Of a DNA stretch of 36,042 bases, positions 24,432 to 32,213 are shown piece by piece (the stretch's first letter is position 1; each line of letters starts with the position of its first letter). This DNA comes from Clostridium peptidivorans (lineage in GTDB: Bacteria > Bacillota > Clostridia > Clostridiales > Clostridiaceae): NCBI RefSeq assembly GCF_900205925.1, contig NZ_OAOD01000025.1, forward strand, positions 1 through 36,042, written 5' to 3'. The position numbers and the translations under genes are program-made. The notes beneath the pieces are model-generated. The model was not told where the DNA came from. It was given only the letters and a program-made list of their open reading frames with translations, and did no database searches.

Positions 24432-24457
24432 TAATAATGAGTGTTTACTCATTATTA
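24432..24457. promoter_or_regulatory. 26-bp palindromic operator for the TetR regulator
   Basis: TAATAATGAGT and its complement ACTCATTATTA flank a 4-bp centre (GTTT): a perfect 11-bp inverted repeat 50 bp before the tetR start. Half-sites of TGAGT with a short centre are typical of TetR-family operators. Confidence 0.75.
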
Positions 24458-24494
24458 GATTACAATATTTATTTTCTTTTGTAAATGGGGAAAT

Positions 24495-24535
24495 GGGGCC
24501 AGACCCCTGGGAAAAATAGTAAGTACCCCAGGGGC
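24495..24535. repeat. GC-rich repeat, copy 2, with a hairpin
   Basis: GGGGCCAGACCCCTGG at 24495-24510 is identical to 20595-20610. CCCCTGGG then pairs with CCCAGGGG further on (24527-24534) across AAAAATAGTAAGTA. The efflux operon lies between copies 1 and 2 in the same orientation. Confidence 0.7.
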
Positions 24536-24560
24536 AGAACCATAAAATGGATATGAATGT

Positions 24561-24669
24561 GTTATAAACGTATAGCTTTGATGTTATTTTCTTAAAAATG
24601 GTATATAATATAAGTATTAATAAAGATAAAATTCATAAAAATAAAATTTTATTTTGTAAAGGTGATAGG
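24561..24669 (+). repeat. toxin-associated promoter and leader module, copy C
   Basis: It matches copy A with about nine mismatches plus a 15-bp insertion (ATAAAAATAAAATTT) just before the ribosome site, which creates a 14-bp palindrome AATAAAATTTTATT. TTGATG and the TGGTATATAAT -10 are kept. AAAGGTGATAGG serves the fic start at 24671. Confidence 0.85.
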
Positions 24670-24670
24670 T

Positions 24671-25405
24671 ATGTTTAAAGATATAGATACAAAGAAAAGA
24701 ATACTTGATAGTAAAAGACCCTTTAATGAAATGGCTATTAAAAATTTAAAGAAATACTTTGATGTAGAGCTTACATATAATTCAAATGCTATTGAAGGGA
24801 ATACTCTTACAATTACAGAAACTAAAGTTATTTTAGAAGATGGTATTACCATTGGAAGAGGGAAAACACTTAAGGAGCATCTAGAAGTAATTAATCATAA
24901 AGAAGCTATTGATTATATTGAAGATATAGTCAATAGAAATATGGATATTGATGAAAATGTTATAAAAGACTTACATTATATCATTCTTAAAAGTATAAAC
25001 AATGAAAATGCAGGGAGATACAGAAAGCTTAATGTGCTTATAAGTGGTAGTAATCATAGGCCACCAGAACATTTCTTAGTTCCAGAAAAAATGGAGGAAC
25101 TTATTAAGTGGTACGATGAAAATAAAAATAATTTACATCCAATAATACTTGCAGCAGAGTTTCATCATAAATTTACTTTTATACATCCTTTCATAGATGG
25201 AAATGGTAGATGTGGAAGACTTCTTATGAATTTAATTCTTATGAGAAATGGATATCCAATAACTGTTATAAAAATGGAAGAAAGAAATGAATACATGAGT
25301 GCTCTTGAAAAGGCTAGTGTTAAAAATGATTTAAGTGATTTTATTAATATTGTAGGTGACGCAATAAATACAAGTTTAGATACATATCTGTATATAGTAG
25401 GATGA
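24671..25405 (+). CDS. Fic family protein (AMP transferase) with built-in inhibitory motif
   Basis: A 244-residue Fic protein. The catalytic motif is complete: HPFIDGNGRCGR at 172-183. A (S/T)xxxE(G/N) inhibitory helix lies near the N-terminus (SNAIEGN, 38-44), so this is a class II self-inhibited Fic enzyme in which Glu42 blocks productive ATP binding. Fic enzymes transfer AMP to target proteins such as gyrase or topoisomerase IV. The target is unknown here. The ATG at 24671 is favoured over GTG 24662 because AAAGGTG lies 6 nt before it. It is transcribed from promoter module copy C and ended by a 13-bp stem. No separate FicA-like antitoxin gene is needed or seen. Confidence 0.93.
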   Translation: MFKDIDTKKRILDSKRPFNEMAIKNLKKYFDVELTYNSNAIEGNTLTITETKVILEDGITIGRGKTLKEHLEVINHKEAIDYIEDIVNRNMDIDENVIKDLHYIILKSINNENAGRYRKLNVLISGSNHRPPEHFLVPEKMEELIKWYDENKNNLHPIILAAEFHHKFTFIHPFIDGNGRCGRLLMNLILMRNGYPITVIKMEERNEYMSALEKASVKNDLSDFINIVGDAINTSLDTYLYIVG

Positions 25406-25407
25406 GT

Positions 25408-25437
25408 AAAGTAAGCACCCCAGGGTGCTTACTTTAA
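25408..25437 (+). terminator. terminator after fic
   Basis: A perfect 13-bp stem AAAGTAAGCACCC / GGGTGCTTACTTT with a 2-nt loop. Confidence 0.85.
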
Positions 25438-25475
25438 ATGGAATTATACTTTTCTTTACCAGCATTTCTTTTCTA

Positions 25476-26120
25476 TTATACAAATGGTTTATCAAAATTT
25501 TTATCATAAGCACCATTTTCTTTTAAAAATTTATCCCAGAATACTTTGTTTAAACCTAACTTAGCAGCAAACTTCATCGTTGCAAGATTAAATCCTTTAA
25601 GTTCCTGGGGCCTTTTAAAATCCTCAATAATAGTTTTATCGAAGCTGTGAGTTTGCTCATATATTTCACCTAATCGTTTTAATGACTTGAACAGTTTTTT
25701 TGTCATGAAGCTTGGCATCATATAAACTCCTGCTGAGTTTCCTTTAATTACTGTTCCTAAATAAGTTCTATTAAGCTCCTTTGAAAGTGAACCAAAGTAT
25801 TTTTCTGCATATTTGTATTGATTTGATTCAGGGAAACCACCTTGCAAAATAAAGCCTATAGATTTATTTTCAGAAGGCTCTGCAGGCTCTAGCCACTCAA
25901 TAAATCGCATAGTAACCCCAGGCATACTATGAATATAAAGTGGAAGTACAAAGATAATGGTATCAAAGCCTTTAACATACTGCGCAAGAGCTTTATGCTC
26001 TTCTTTGCTAATATACTTTACCTGACAGGGAGATTTCATATCGCTTATAAAATGCTTAATAAATATTTCAGAATTACCATTTTGCCCTTTAGGAGAACCA
26101 TTAAGAATTATTGTACTCAT
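25476..26120 (-). CDS. flavodoxin-fold NAD(P)H-dependent oxidoreductase
   Basis: A 214-residue flavoprotein. The N-terminal phosphate-binding loop is ILNGSPKGQNGNSE, a second flavin loop is VLPLYIHSMPGV, and the core is followed by an unusual C-terminal extension of about 60 residues (FKSLKRLGEIYEQ onward). FMN-dependent reductases of this kind reduce quinones, nitro compounds or unknown substrates. The gene is 16 bp after a second flavoprotein gene, so the two form an operon. GGAGGGA precedes the ATG. Confidence 0.82.
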   Translation of the reverse strand: MSTIILNGSPKGQNGNSEIFIKHFISDMKSPCQVKYISKEEHKALAQYVKGFDTIIFVLPLYIHSMPGVTMRFIEWLEPAEPSENKSIGFILQGGFPESNQYKYAEKYFGSLSKELNRTYLGTVIKGNSAGVYMMPSFMTKKLFKSLKRLGEIYEQTHSFDKTIIEDFKRPQELKGFNLATMKFAAKLGLNKVFWDKFLKENGAYDKNFDKPFV

Positions 26121-26136
26121 ATATCCCTCCGCTAAA

Positions 26137-26604
26137 TTATTCCCTATACTCTTCTATTTTTTTAACTGTGACATTTTTAGATTCAAACATATCAAAAGTA
26201 CGATAAATATAGTCCTTTAAAATTTGCTCACCTTCATCAGTTTTAAAATTACCTTCATAATAAAATTCTATATCAGGATATTTTCTATACCTCGGCACAT
26301 GCCTTGATTCTCCCTTTGATACTTCAACATAAGGAATAAACAAGGGAATAATTCTATCAAAAAGGCTTTTTAAATTTCCACTTACAAAACCTTTTGTAAC
26401 CTTAGAAAATATAATCACCTTATCTGCTTCTAAGTACTTAGAATAAAATTCATCTAAATCTTTATTTATGCATCTTCCAGGGGTTTTCCACCAGCAGCTC
26501 CAACAACCACAGCAATCTTTAATTTGATTTTTATTAAGGTCTAATTCATAGATGGAATCTACTTCGTAACCGTCTACTTCTTTTATCACAACAGTTTTCA
26601 TCAT
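26137..26604 (-). CDS. flavodoxin-fold protein with a Cys-rich loop
   Basis: A 155-residue protein of the NADPH-dependent FMN reductase / iron-sulfur flavoprotein type. A CCGCWSCWWKTPGRC segment lies at about residues 31-45, followed by KDLDEFYSKYLEADKVIIFSKV and GNLKSLFDRIIPL. In Isf-type flavoproteins a compact Cys cluster binds 4Fe-4S. Here CxxC plus a distant Cys could do so or act in redox. The start is ATGATG at 26604 with AGAGGTGA upstream. It is the first gene of a two-gene operon with the next oxidoreductase. Confidence 0.78.
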   Translation of the reverse strand: MMKTVVIKEVDGYEVDSIYELDLNKNQIKDCCGCWSCWWKTPGRCINKDLDEFYSKYLEADKVIIFSKVTKGFVSGNLKSLFDRIIPLFIPYVEVSKGESRHVPRYRKYPDIEFYYEGNFKTDEGEQILKDYIYRTFDMFESKNVTVKKIEEYRE

Positions 26605-26830
26605 TCACCTCTTAAATATATTCATGGTATATATTTATTCTTTAAGAAATATATATAAAACTGTATTTGATATAAACTTAAAAGTTTTAATTAATTTTGT
26701 AATAAGATTATAACTTTTTATTGAAAGGAATATATAATTGTTTAGTATAAATTTTATATACATTCATATTAAATTCATAATATTACTATAAAATTATCAG
26801 TTGGACTAAGAATTTTAAGGAGGTATTTAA

Positions 26831-27457
26831 TTGACTAAAAAGAAATATGGAAAACCAAAGAGTGTTATAATAATTTCAACCTTTTGTGTGCTTATAGCTG
26901 TTTTTATTATAGGCTATGGGATTGGACTAATTATTGCAAATGGCTCTGATAAAAGTCAGGCTAACAATGAGATAGTAGATCTTTCTAAGAAAAATACAGA
27001 GCAAATTTCTGAGGGAAATAATAATTTGGATAAGGAAAACACTGAAACACATGAGGATAATAAAAGTTTAGATAAGAAAGATAATGTATCCAATGAAGAT
27101 GATAAAAATACTAAACAACAATTAGATGATACAAAATCTGGACAAGACCAGTCTAATAAGGATATTGATGTATCTAAGCTAACTACAAAGGAAATATGGG
27201 ACATATATAATGAAGGGAACAGATTATATAAACAAGGAAATTATGAGAAAGCTCTACCAAAGCTAGAAAAGTCTTATGAAATTAAGCCAGATTCAAATCT
27301 TATGCCTTGGATTACTTATCAATTAGGGAACTGCTATAAGGAACTTAATGATAATGCTAATGCTCTAGTGTACTTTAAGAAGGTAATAAAAAACTATCCA
27401 AGCTCTCAATTTGTTGCTTCCGCTGAGAGAATGATAAAGGCAATAGAAAGTAGATGA
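26831..27457 (+). CDS. membrane-anchored TPR protein
   Basis: A 208-residue protein. A short basic N-terminus and one helix (VIIISTFCVLIAVFIIGYGI) anchor it, and a charged low-complexity spacer of about 80 residues (N/D/K/E/Q-rich) follows. Tetratricopeptide repeats at about 128-205 follow: YNEGNRLYKQGNYEKALPKL, then ITYQLGNCYKELNDNANALV, in the style of YbgF/BamD repeats. The domain probably scaffolds proteins at the cell surface. TTG start with AAGGAGG 7 nt upstream. It has no operon partner. Confidence 0.85.
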   Translation: MTKKKYGKPKSVIIISTFCVLIAVFIIGYGIGLIIANGSDKSQANNEIVDLSKKNTEQISEGNNNLDKENTETHEDNKSLDKKDNVSNEDDKNTKQQLDDTKSGQDQSNKDIDVSKLTTKEIWDIYNEGNRLYKQGNYEKALPKLEKSYEIKPDSNLMPWITYQLGNCYKELNDNANALVYFKKVIKNYPSSQFVASAERMIKAIESR

Positions 27458-27463
27458 ATAAAG

Positions 27464-27497
27464 AGCCAATGCTTAATCTCATAAGCATTGGCTTAAA
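27464..27497 (+). terminator. terminator after the TPR gene
   Basis: AGCCAATGCTTA pairs perfectly with TAAGCATTGGCT around a 6-nt loop. The T-run is weak. Confidence 0.65.
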
Positions 27498-27534
27498 ATT
27501 TCCATTGGAATGGGATCAGACTACATTTCAGGAA

Positions 27535-28923
27535 TTAAATTAGATCATCTAAGCCATTAACTGTAGTTTGTTCATTCTCATTAATAGGAATAACTATGCA
27601 TTTTTGCCCATCAATTATTTGAGATTTTATTTCAGGTATTTTTTCAGGCTTTACTTGAAGTATAACATCATACTCAGGAGTAACTTTATCATCTCCTGAA
27701 TTTGTGTCTTCAGCTTCTTCTAAATTAGGTTCTAAATGTTCTTCTGAAGTACTTTTCAAAGTTTCTTCTAAAACTGCATTATCATCATTAACTTCAGAAT
27801 CTTTAATTTCTGTAGATAACTGGATTTCATTATCTACAGCAGCCTCTTGTTTAATTTGATCTAGTCTAGTTTGAAGTATTTCTACCTGCTTCTTAAGGGC
27901 TTCTTCTTTTTTTATTTGCTCATTTGCTTTAAGTGCCTTTGCATCAATTAAATTTTCTGCTAAAGGAAGGTCATCACCAAAGTTTTCAACATAGCACTTT
28001 TCAATCCTACTAGTAATTTCTTCAGAAACTCCACTTTCTATTAAAAGGGTTTGTACATCATCTTTTGTTAATGTTATAGGTTCAGAATCAGTATCATCAT
28101 ATATGGAATTATGTTCATCTATCATAGTATTTAAGTTTTCTTGTATTTCCATAAAAATTTTATGAGCCTTTTCCTCATCAGCGCTAAAGGAATCTTTAAT
28201 AATTGATTGAAATGTTTCCTTTTGTATAGCAACAGTTTGTCTTGAATAACAACCTAAAGCATTTTCCATTAATTCAGGATGTGTATCCTTTGCATTTTTT
28301 GTGTAATACATAATGGAGTTAACATCTGAGCTGCGGTCAATAAATGCAGGAAACACAAATCCATTAGCTGGAGCACCAACTACCCAATCTCTAATACGTG
28401 CTTGTATTTTGTTTTCTTCTTCAAAGTATCTAAGACCAGGATCTGAAAGTGAAACAGGACATATGGCACATAACACATATTCATATACTTCTTCAGATTC
28501 ATCTATCTTTGCATTATCTTTAGTTTTAGTAATAACATCGTAAGCGTCATGAAAAACAATTATCAAAAAATTACCAGTATAATCATAATTATTTATAATC
28601 GATTCATAAAAATCATCAAGGATAGCATCATCCTTTAATTGACTGTTTTTAAGCTGCATAAGAGAAATTTGTCTTTCATTTATAAGGTCTTCATTAACTG
28701 GGAAGTTAAGTTCTAAAATATTATTCCCAATAGTTCCAGACAGCACTTTTTTAGCAATTTCTAAGTACTTAAAGTATTCATCCTCATCCAAATTTAGAAA
28801 GTTTTCTCTAAATTTTAAAATAATATGTTTTTCTCCATTAACATAGCAACCACACATTTTAGTGAAGGTGCAATGATCTTTTTTAAAACGTTTTTTTAAC
28901 TCAAGTATATCTTTTTTTCTCAT
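27535..28923 (-). CDS. DUF4317 family protein
   Basis: A 462-residue cytosolic protein of the clostridial DUF4317 family. It begins MRKKDILELKKRFKKDHCTF with a KMCGCYVNGEKHI stretch near residue 23, then NFLIIVFHDAYDV, EYVLCAICPVSLSDPGLRYF and VGAPANGFVFPAFIDRSSDV. The C-terminal third is acidic and low in complexity (many Glu, Asp and Ser), with a long coiled stretch QIKKEEALKKQVEILQTRL. The function is unknown. The ATG at 28923 has GAGGGG 7 nt upstream. An in-frame start five codons earlier lacks a site. Confidence 0.85.
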   Translation of the reverse strand: MRKKDILELKKRFKKDHCTFTKMCGCYVNGEKHIILKFRENFLNLDEDEYFKYLEIAKKVLSGTIGNNILELNFPVNEDLINERQISLMQLKNSQLKDDAILDDFYESIINNYDYTGNFLIIVFHDAYDVITKTKDNAKIDESEEVYEYVLCAICPVSLSDPGLRYFEEENKIQARIRDWVVGAPANGFVFPAFIDRSSDVNSIMYYTKNAKDTHPELMENALGCYSRQTVAIQKETFQSIIKDSFSADEEKAHKIFMEIQENLNTMIDEHNSIYDDTDSEPITLTKDDVQTLLIESGVSEEITSRIEKCYVENFGDDLPLAENLIDAKALKANEQIKKEEALKKQVEILQTRLDQIKQEAAVDNEIQLSTEIKDSEVNDDNAVLEETLKSTSEEHLEPNLEEAEDTNSGDDKVTPEYDVILQVKPEKIPEIKSQIIDGQKCIVIPINENEQTTVNGLDDLI

Positions 28924-29091
28924 ATCTAAACCCCTCAATCCAGTAATTTCTATTTGTAGTTATTAATTATAAGGAAACTCATTGTCATATTCATTCCAAT
29001 GAGTAAGTTCGTGTAAGCCAAATTAAATATTTGGACGCTCACTTAAGTATAGTATTTTTTTTATATTAATTAAAGATTTTATTTTGGAATA

Positions 29092-29110
29092 GGGGTCAGG
29101 TACCTGGGAA
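29092..29110. repeat. GC-rich repeat, diverged copy 3
   Basis: GGGGTCAGGTACCTGGG, followed by AAAAATAGTAA, matches the 24495 copy through its flank (CCTGGGAAAAATAGTAA in both). Confidence 0.6.
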
Positions 29111-29214
29111 AAATAGTAACAAATTTGCTTGGGTGAAATCCCAAACATGGGAACAGTTATTATTAAGCCACTGGGACAGGGAAGGGGATATCCATATTAT
29201 TTGATACAAAAGGC

Positions 29215-29248
29215 CAATGCTTAATAACAAAGCATTGAGATTTTTTTA
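29215..29248 (+). terminator. orphan terminator
   Basis: CAATGCTT pairs with AAGCATTG and is followed by seven Ts at 29241-29247. No coding gene on the plus strand runs into it. Confidence 0.7.
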
Positions 29249-29353
29249 TTGCAAAAATTTTGTTGCATAAGTTTAGTGGACAAGTTAAAAGTATATATTA
29301 TTTCTAAGAAATAAGTAAAGACTATAAGAAAAGATAATAAAGGAGGTCAGACA

Positions 29354-29689
29354 ATGACTGCAGATGATTTATTGTGTAATACTTGGCATGACGTTCTCAT
29401 AGAAAAAGGATTTGATTCTTCGGAGGCTAGAAGTCTTATAGGATTTATTTCTTGGAATAAGGGCGATGAATTTGTTCATTTAGGAAAAGAAATCACAGAA
29501 ATATTAGCGGGTCATGAAGGTAAAGTCTTTGCAAAGGATGCGGTTAGCAGCTCATATGGAGATAAAGCACTGCTATTTTTTGATAAAGACATACCTGAAG
29601 AAACGGCTAGCAAAATGTTTGAAGCTATAATGAATTATGAACAAAAGGAGGTTTATTCTTCTGAAGAGGTTTTGCAGGAATTGCATTAG
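29354..29689 (+). CDS. hypothetical protein, 111 residues
   Basis: A soluble protein with strong translation signals (AAAGGAGG 7 nt before the ATG). It has a helical N-terminus (ADDLLCNTWHDVLIEKGFDS), a GFISWNKGDEFVHLGKEITE segment and an acidic C-terminus. I recognise no family. It is followed 43 bp later by another small gene in the same direction, so the two may form an operon. Confidence 0.65.
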   Translation: MTADDLLCNTWHDVLIEKGFDSSEARSLIGFISWNKGDEFVHLGKEITEILAGHEGKVFAKDAVSSSYGDKALLFFDKDIPEETASKMFEAIMNYEQKEVYSSEEVLQELH

Positions 29690-29732
29690 GAGGATAACCT
29701 CAATTTTCATATAGGAAAGGAGGCTGTTTTAT

Positions 29733-30050
29733 ATGAGCAGATTTAATCCAGATGATTTTGAGAAAATATTAGATAGTATAAGGAATAAAATAAGTGATTT
29801 TGTTCAATGTGATGACATAAGATCTATAGAAAGCAACTTTAATACTAAAGCTATGATATTTAGAAGTGATGGCAATAAAGATGGAACAATTATAGTTGGA
29901 GAAGATAATGGGAAAATTGCAGTGGATATAAGCATAACTGATAATGTTGTACGGAGTTTTATCCTTGGAGGTAAAGGGGATAAAGAAGGAATTAAAAATA
30001 TAGCTTACTGGTTTCAAGAAAATTATAAATTAGAAGAGAGCCTTAGATAG
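29733..30050 (+). CDS. hypothetical protein, 105 residues
   Basis: A small soluble protein, MSRFNPDDFEKILDSIRNKI, then a beta-rich middle (TKAMIFRSDGNKDGTIIVGE) and a final helix (GIKNIAYWFQENYKLEESL). I recognise no family. GGAAAGGAGG lies ahead of the ATG. Its last codons form the left side of a terminator hairpin. It probably belongs to one transcript with the preceding small gene. Confidence 0.65.
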   Translation: MSRFNPDDFEKILDSIRNKISDFVQCDDIRSIESNFNTKAMIFRSDGNKDGTIIVGEDNGKIAVDISITDNVVRSFILGGKGDKEGIKNIAYWFQENYKLEESLR

Positions 30051-30064
30051 GACTCTCTTTTTTT
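30034..30064 (+). terminator. terminator overlapping the end of the 29733 gene
   Basis: AAGAGAG-CC pairs with GG-A-CTCTCTT and runs into seven Ts. The same shape, with similar codons (KLEES / YLEES), recurs at 34147-34172. Confidence 0.75.
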
Positions 30065-30091
30065 ACATGTGGCTTTTATTTTTGCGATGCA

Positions 30092-30130
30092 TATAATGAT
30101 ATATCAATAATTTTCGGAGTTGATATATCA
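30092..30130 (+). promoter_or_regulatory. -10 box and double TGATATATCA operator
   Basis: TATAAT (30092-30097) is followed at once by TGATATATCAA (30097-30107), with the mirror copy TTGATATATCA at 30120-30130. Each half is itself a 10-bp perfect palindrome, and the copies are 24 bp apart. The site covers the likely transcript start of the metallophosphoesterase gene, so a repressor site is likely. Confidence 0.55.
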
Positions 30131-30159
30131 TATTTAAAAATAATATTTTAAATAAAGTA

Positions 30160-31044
30160 ATGGAAAAATCGCCTATTATTGAAATAAATGATAAGTCAAA
30201 GATAGTCTTAATAAGCGATTGCCATAGGGGAGATGGAAGTTTTAAGGATAATTTTCTTCCAAACTCTAATATTTACATTACAGCTTTGAATTATTATTAT
30301 GACAATGGATTTACTTATATAGAAATAGGTGATGGAGATGAACTTTGGGAAGTTAGAAAAATACAAGATATATATGAGATATATAAAGATATTTTCCAGT
30401 TGCTTTTAAAATTTAAAGAACATAATAGACTTTATATGATTTACGGCAATCATGATGAGGTGAAAAAGAGACCCAGTTTTAGAAAGAAACTATGTAAGAA
30501 AAGGGATGAAAATGGAGAAGAAAGCTGCCTCTGCAAGCTTTATAGTAACTTAGATGTATATGAGGGGCTAGTACTTAGATATAAAAGTAATAATATGGAC
30601 AATAAAAACATGGACTTTTTTGTGACTCATGGAAATCAATTAGATTTTATAAATTATAATTTAAGTTTTATCACTAAATATGTTGTTAGATATATATGGG
30701 GTCCTTTAGAAGCAAACTTTGGTTTTAGGAATAATACTAGTCCTGCAAAAAGTAATACTAAAAGAGATAAAGTAGATAAAAAAATAGGAAGGTGGGCAAA
30801 AGAAAATAATCAGCCTATAATTACTGGGCACACCCACAGAAGTAAGTTTCCCGCACCATCAAAGGTTCCCTACTTTAATGATGGATGCTGTGTTATGCCT
30901 TATTCTATAAGTGCTATTGAAATAGAAAATGGGGAAATAGCTCTTATAAAGTGGAGTGTAAAGGTAATGAAAGATGGAGTGTTAGTGGTAAAGCGGGAGA
31001 TTATAGGCGGGCCAGAAAGGATAGAAAGTTACGGAGATAGGTAA
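30160..31044 (+). CDS. calcineurin-like metallophosphoesterase
   Basis: A 294-residue cytosolic phosphoesterase. All metal-site blocks are present: VLISDCHRGDG (residues about 14-24), IGDGDELWE (about 57-65), YGNHDEVKK (about 97-105), VTHGNQLD (about 160) and ITGHTHRSKF (about 219). It is close in layout to UDP-2,3-diacylglucosamine hydrolase-like and serine/threonine phosphatase-like enzymes. Its substrate cannot be named. No clear ribosome site precedes the ATG at 30160, so the start is less certain than most here. The double operator upstream suggests its own regulation. Confidence 0.87.
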   Translation: MEKSPIIEINDKSKIVLISDCHRGDGSFKDNFLPNSNIYITALNYYYDNGFTYIEIGDGDELWEVRKIQDIYEIYKDIFQLLLKFKEHNRLYMIYGNHDEVKKRPSFRKKLCKKRDENGEESCLCKLYSNLDVYEGLVLRYKSNNMDNKNMDFFVTHGNQLDFINYNLSFITKYVVRYIWGPLEANFGFRNNTSPAKSNTKRDKVDKKIGRWAKENNQPIITGHTHRSKFPAPSKVPYFNDGCCVMPYSISAIEIENGEIALIKWSVKVMKDGVLVVKREIIGGPERIESYGDR

Positions 31045-31055
31045 TTATATGAATA

Positions 31056-31069
31056 CGAACAAATGTTTG
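31056..31069. promoter_or_regulatory. SOS box (LexA site)
   Basis: CGAACAAATGTTTG matches the Bacillus-type LexA/DinR consensus CGAACRNRYGTTYG at every position. It lies 61 bp before the Rpn-type nuclease start, in a short gap with no other gene to serve. Confidence 0.7.
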
Positions 31070-31130
31070 TATAAACTCTTCTGATATGGAAATAATAAGT
31101 AATATAAATAAGTAGAAAGAAGAGATGATT

Positions 31131-32063
31131 ATGGATTATAATAAGGTAGAGGATGCTGTTTTAAAAAAGGCAATGGAATTTTTTAAAGATAATGCCGTAA
31201 AATTTTTCGGAATTGATACTAAAATAATTGCTCCAGCAGAAACAGAAAACAAGAATATTGATATTAAAACTAATTATACAGATTACTTATTTTATACAGA
31301 AGATGGATCGTATCTTCATTTTGAATTTCAAACAACAAACAAAAGAGAAGACTTAAAGAGATTTTTATATTATGATGCATCTTTATTTTATAAGGAAAAG
31401 AGAAAAATTAGAACAGTTGTTATATATTCCGCTGAGATAGAAAATGTAGAAACGTACATAGATGCAGGAACAATAAAGTACAATATAGAAGCTTTTTATA
31501 TGAAAAGTTTAAATGGCGATGAAAAACTAGAGTATTTAAGAGAAAAGATATCAAAAGATGAAAAATTAACTGGAGAAGATATATTAACTTTAACTTTTAT
31601 ACCACTTATGAATGGAAAAGAAAGTAGAAGCAAGAGAGCCTTAGCAAGCATAGAATTAGCAGATAAAATACCTGAAAGTAATGAAAAATTACAATGCTTA
31701 ACTTTACTGTATGCATTGTTTGATAAGTTTGGAGATGAAATTTCAAAAGAAAAATTTAAGGAGGTTGTAAGCATGACTGAAATAGGTAAAATGATAAGAG
31801 ATGAGGCAATTAAAGAAGGTATGGAACAATGGATAAAAGAAGGTATAGAAGAAGGTAAAAAAGTAGGCATAAAAGAGGGTAAAAAAGAAGGTAAGGCAGA
31901 GGGGAAAGCTGAAATTCTTATAAAGCAGCTTATCAAAAAGTTTAAGTCTATGCCCCATGGATATATAGAAAAAATAAAGGAACTGCCTGAAGAAACTATA
32001 GAGGTAATAGCTACTGATATTTTTGAATTGGAAAATATTAGTGATTTGGAAAAATACTTTTAA
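31131..32063 (+). CDS. Rpn/YhgA-like PD-(D/E)XK nuclease, probably SOS-regulated
   Basis: A 310-residue protein of the Rpn (recombination-promoting nuclease / putative transposase) family. The nuclease core is in the first 100 residues: IDIKTNYTDYLFYTEDGSYL, then LHFEFQTT, which supplies the D-x-E-x-Q/K type site. The middle is helical. A repeated (K/E)EG(x)EEGKK stretch at about 225-255 is the coiled Gly-Glu repeat typical of the family, ending in a helical C-terminus. The ATG at 31131 is preferred to ATG 31125 because GAAAGAAGAG ends 6 nt before it. A consensus LexA site upstream suggests induction by DNA damage. Confidence 0.87.
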   Translation: MDYNKVEDAVLKKAMEFFKDNAVKFFGIDTKIIAPAETENKNIDIKTNYTDYLFYTEDGSYLHFEFQTTNKREDLKRFLYYDASLFYKEKRKIRTVVIYSAEIENVETYIDAGTIKYNIEAFYMKSLNGDEKLEYLREKISKDEKLTGEDILTLTFIPLMNGKESRSKRALASIELADKIPESNEKLQCLTLLYALFDKFGDEISKEKFKEVVSMTEIGKMIRDEAIKEGMEQWIKEGIEEGKKVGIKEGKKEGKAEGKAEILIKQLIKKFKSMPHGYIEKIKELPEETIEVIATDIFELENISDLEKYF

Positions 32064-32072
32064 ATATCACAA

Positions 32073-32106
32073 AAGAAGCAGTAGGGAATCTACTGCTTCT
32101 TTTATT
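32073..32106 (+). terminator. terminator after the Rpn gene
   Basis: AAGAAGCAGTAG pairs perfectly with CTACTGCTTCTT, loop GGAAT, then T-rich DNA. Confidence 0.85.
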
Positions 32107-32213
32107 TAGGGTCGATTAAATATCCCTCACTTACATGCTTGTGTATAGAATGTCATAGAAAAACTATATAAATCATAAAAATAAATATAACATGTTATTA
32201 TAGGGGAGCGGTA

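Larger units (their letters stand above)
28924..29353. other. 430-bp gap: inverted repeat, GC-rich repeat and orphan terminator
   Basis: No convincing gene. An ACTCATTG / CAATGAGT inverted repeat (28977-29004) lies upstream of DUF4317. A variant of the GC-rich repeat follows at 29092, and a plus-strand terminator lies at 29215-29247 with no plus-strand gene upstream. A short untranslated RNA ending there is possible. Confidence 0.5.

Noticed and set aside
31496..31958. Minus-strand frames rich in Pro, Ser and Phe opposite the Rpn gene
   Set aside because: Their composition is a reverse-complement artefact of the Glu-Gly-Lys repeats in the nuclease.
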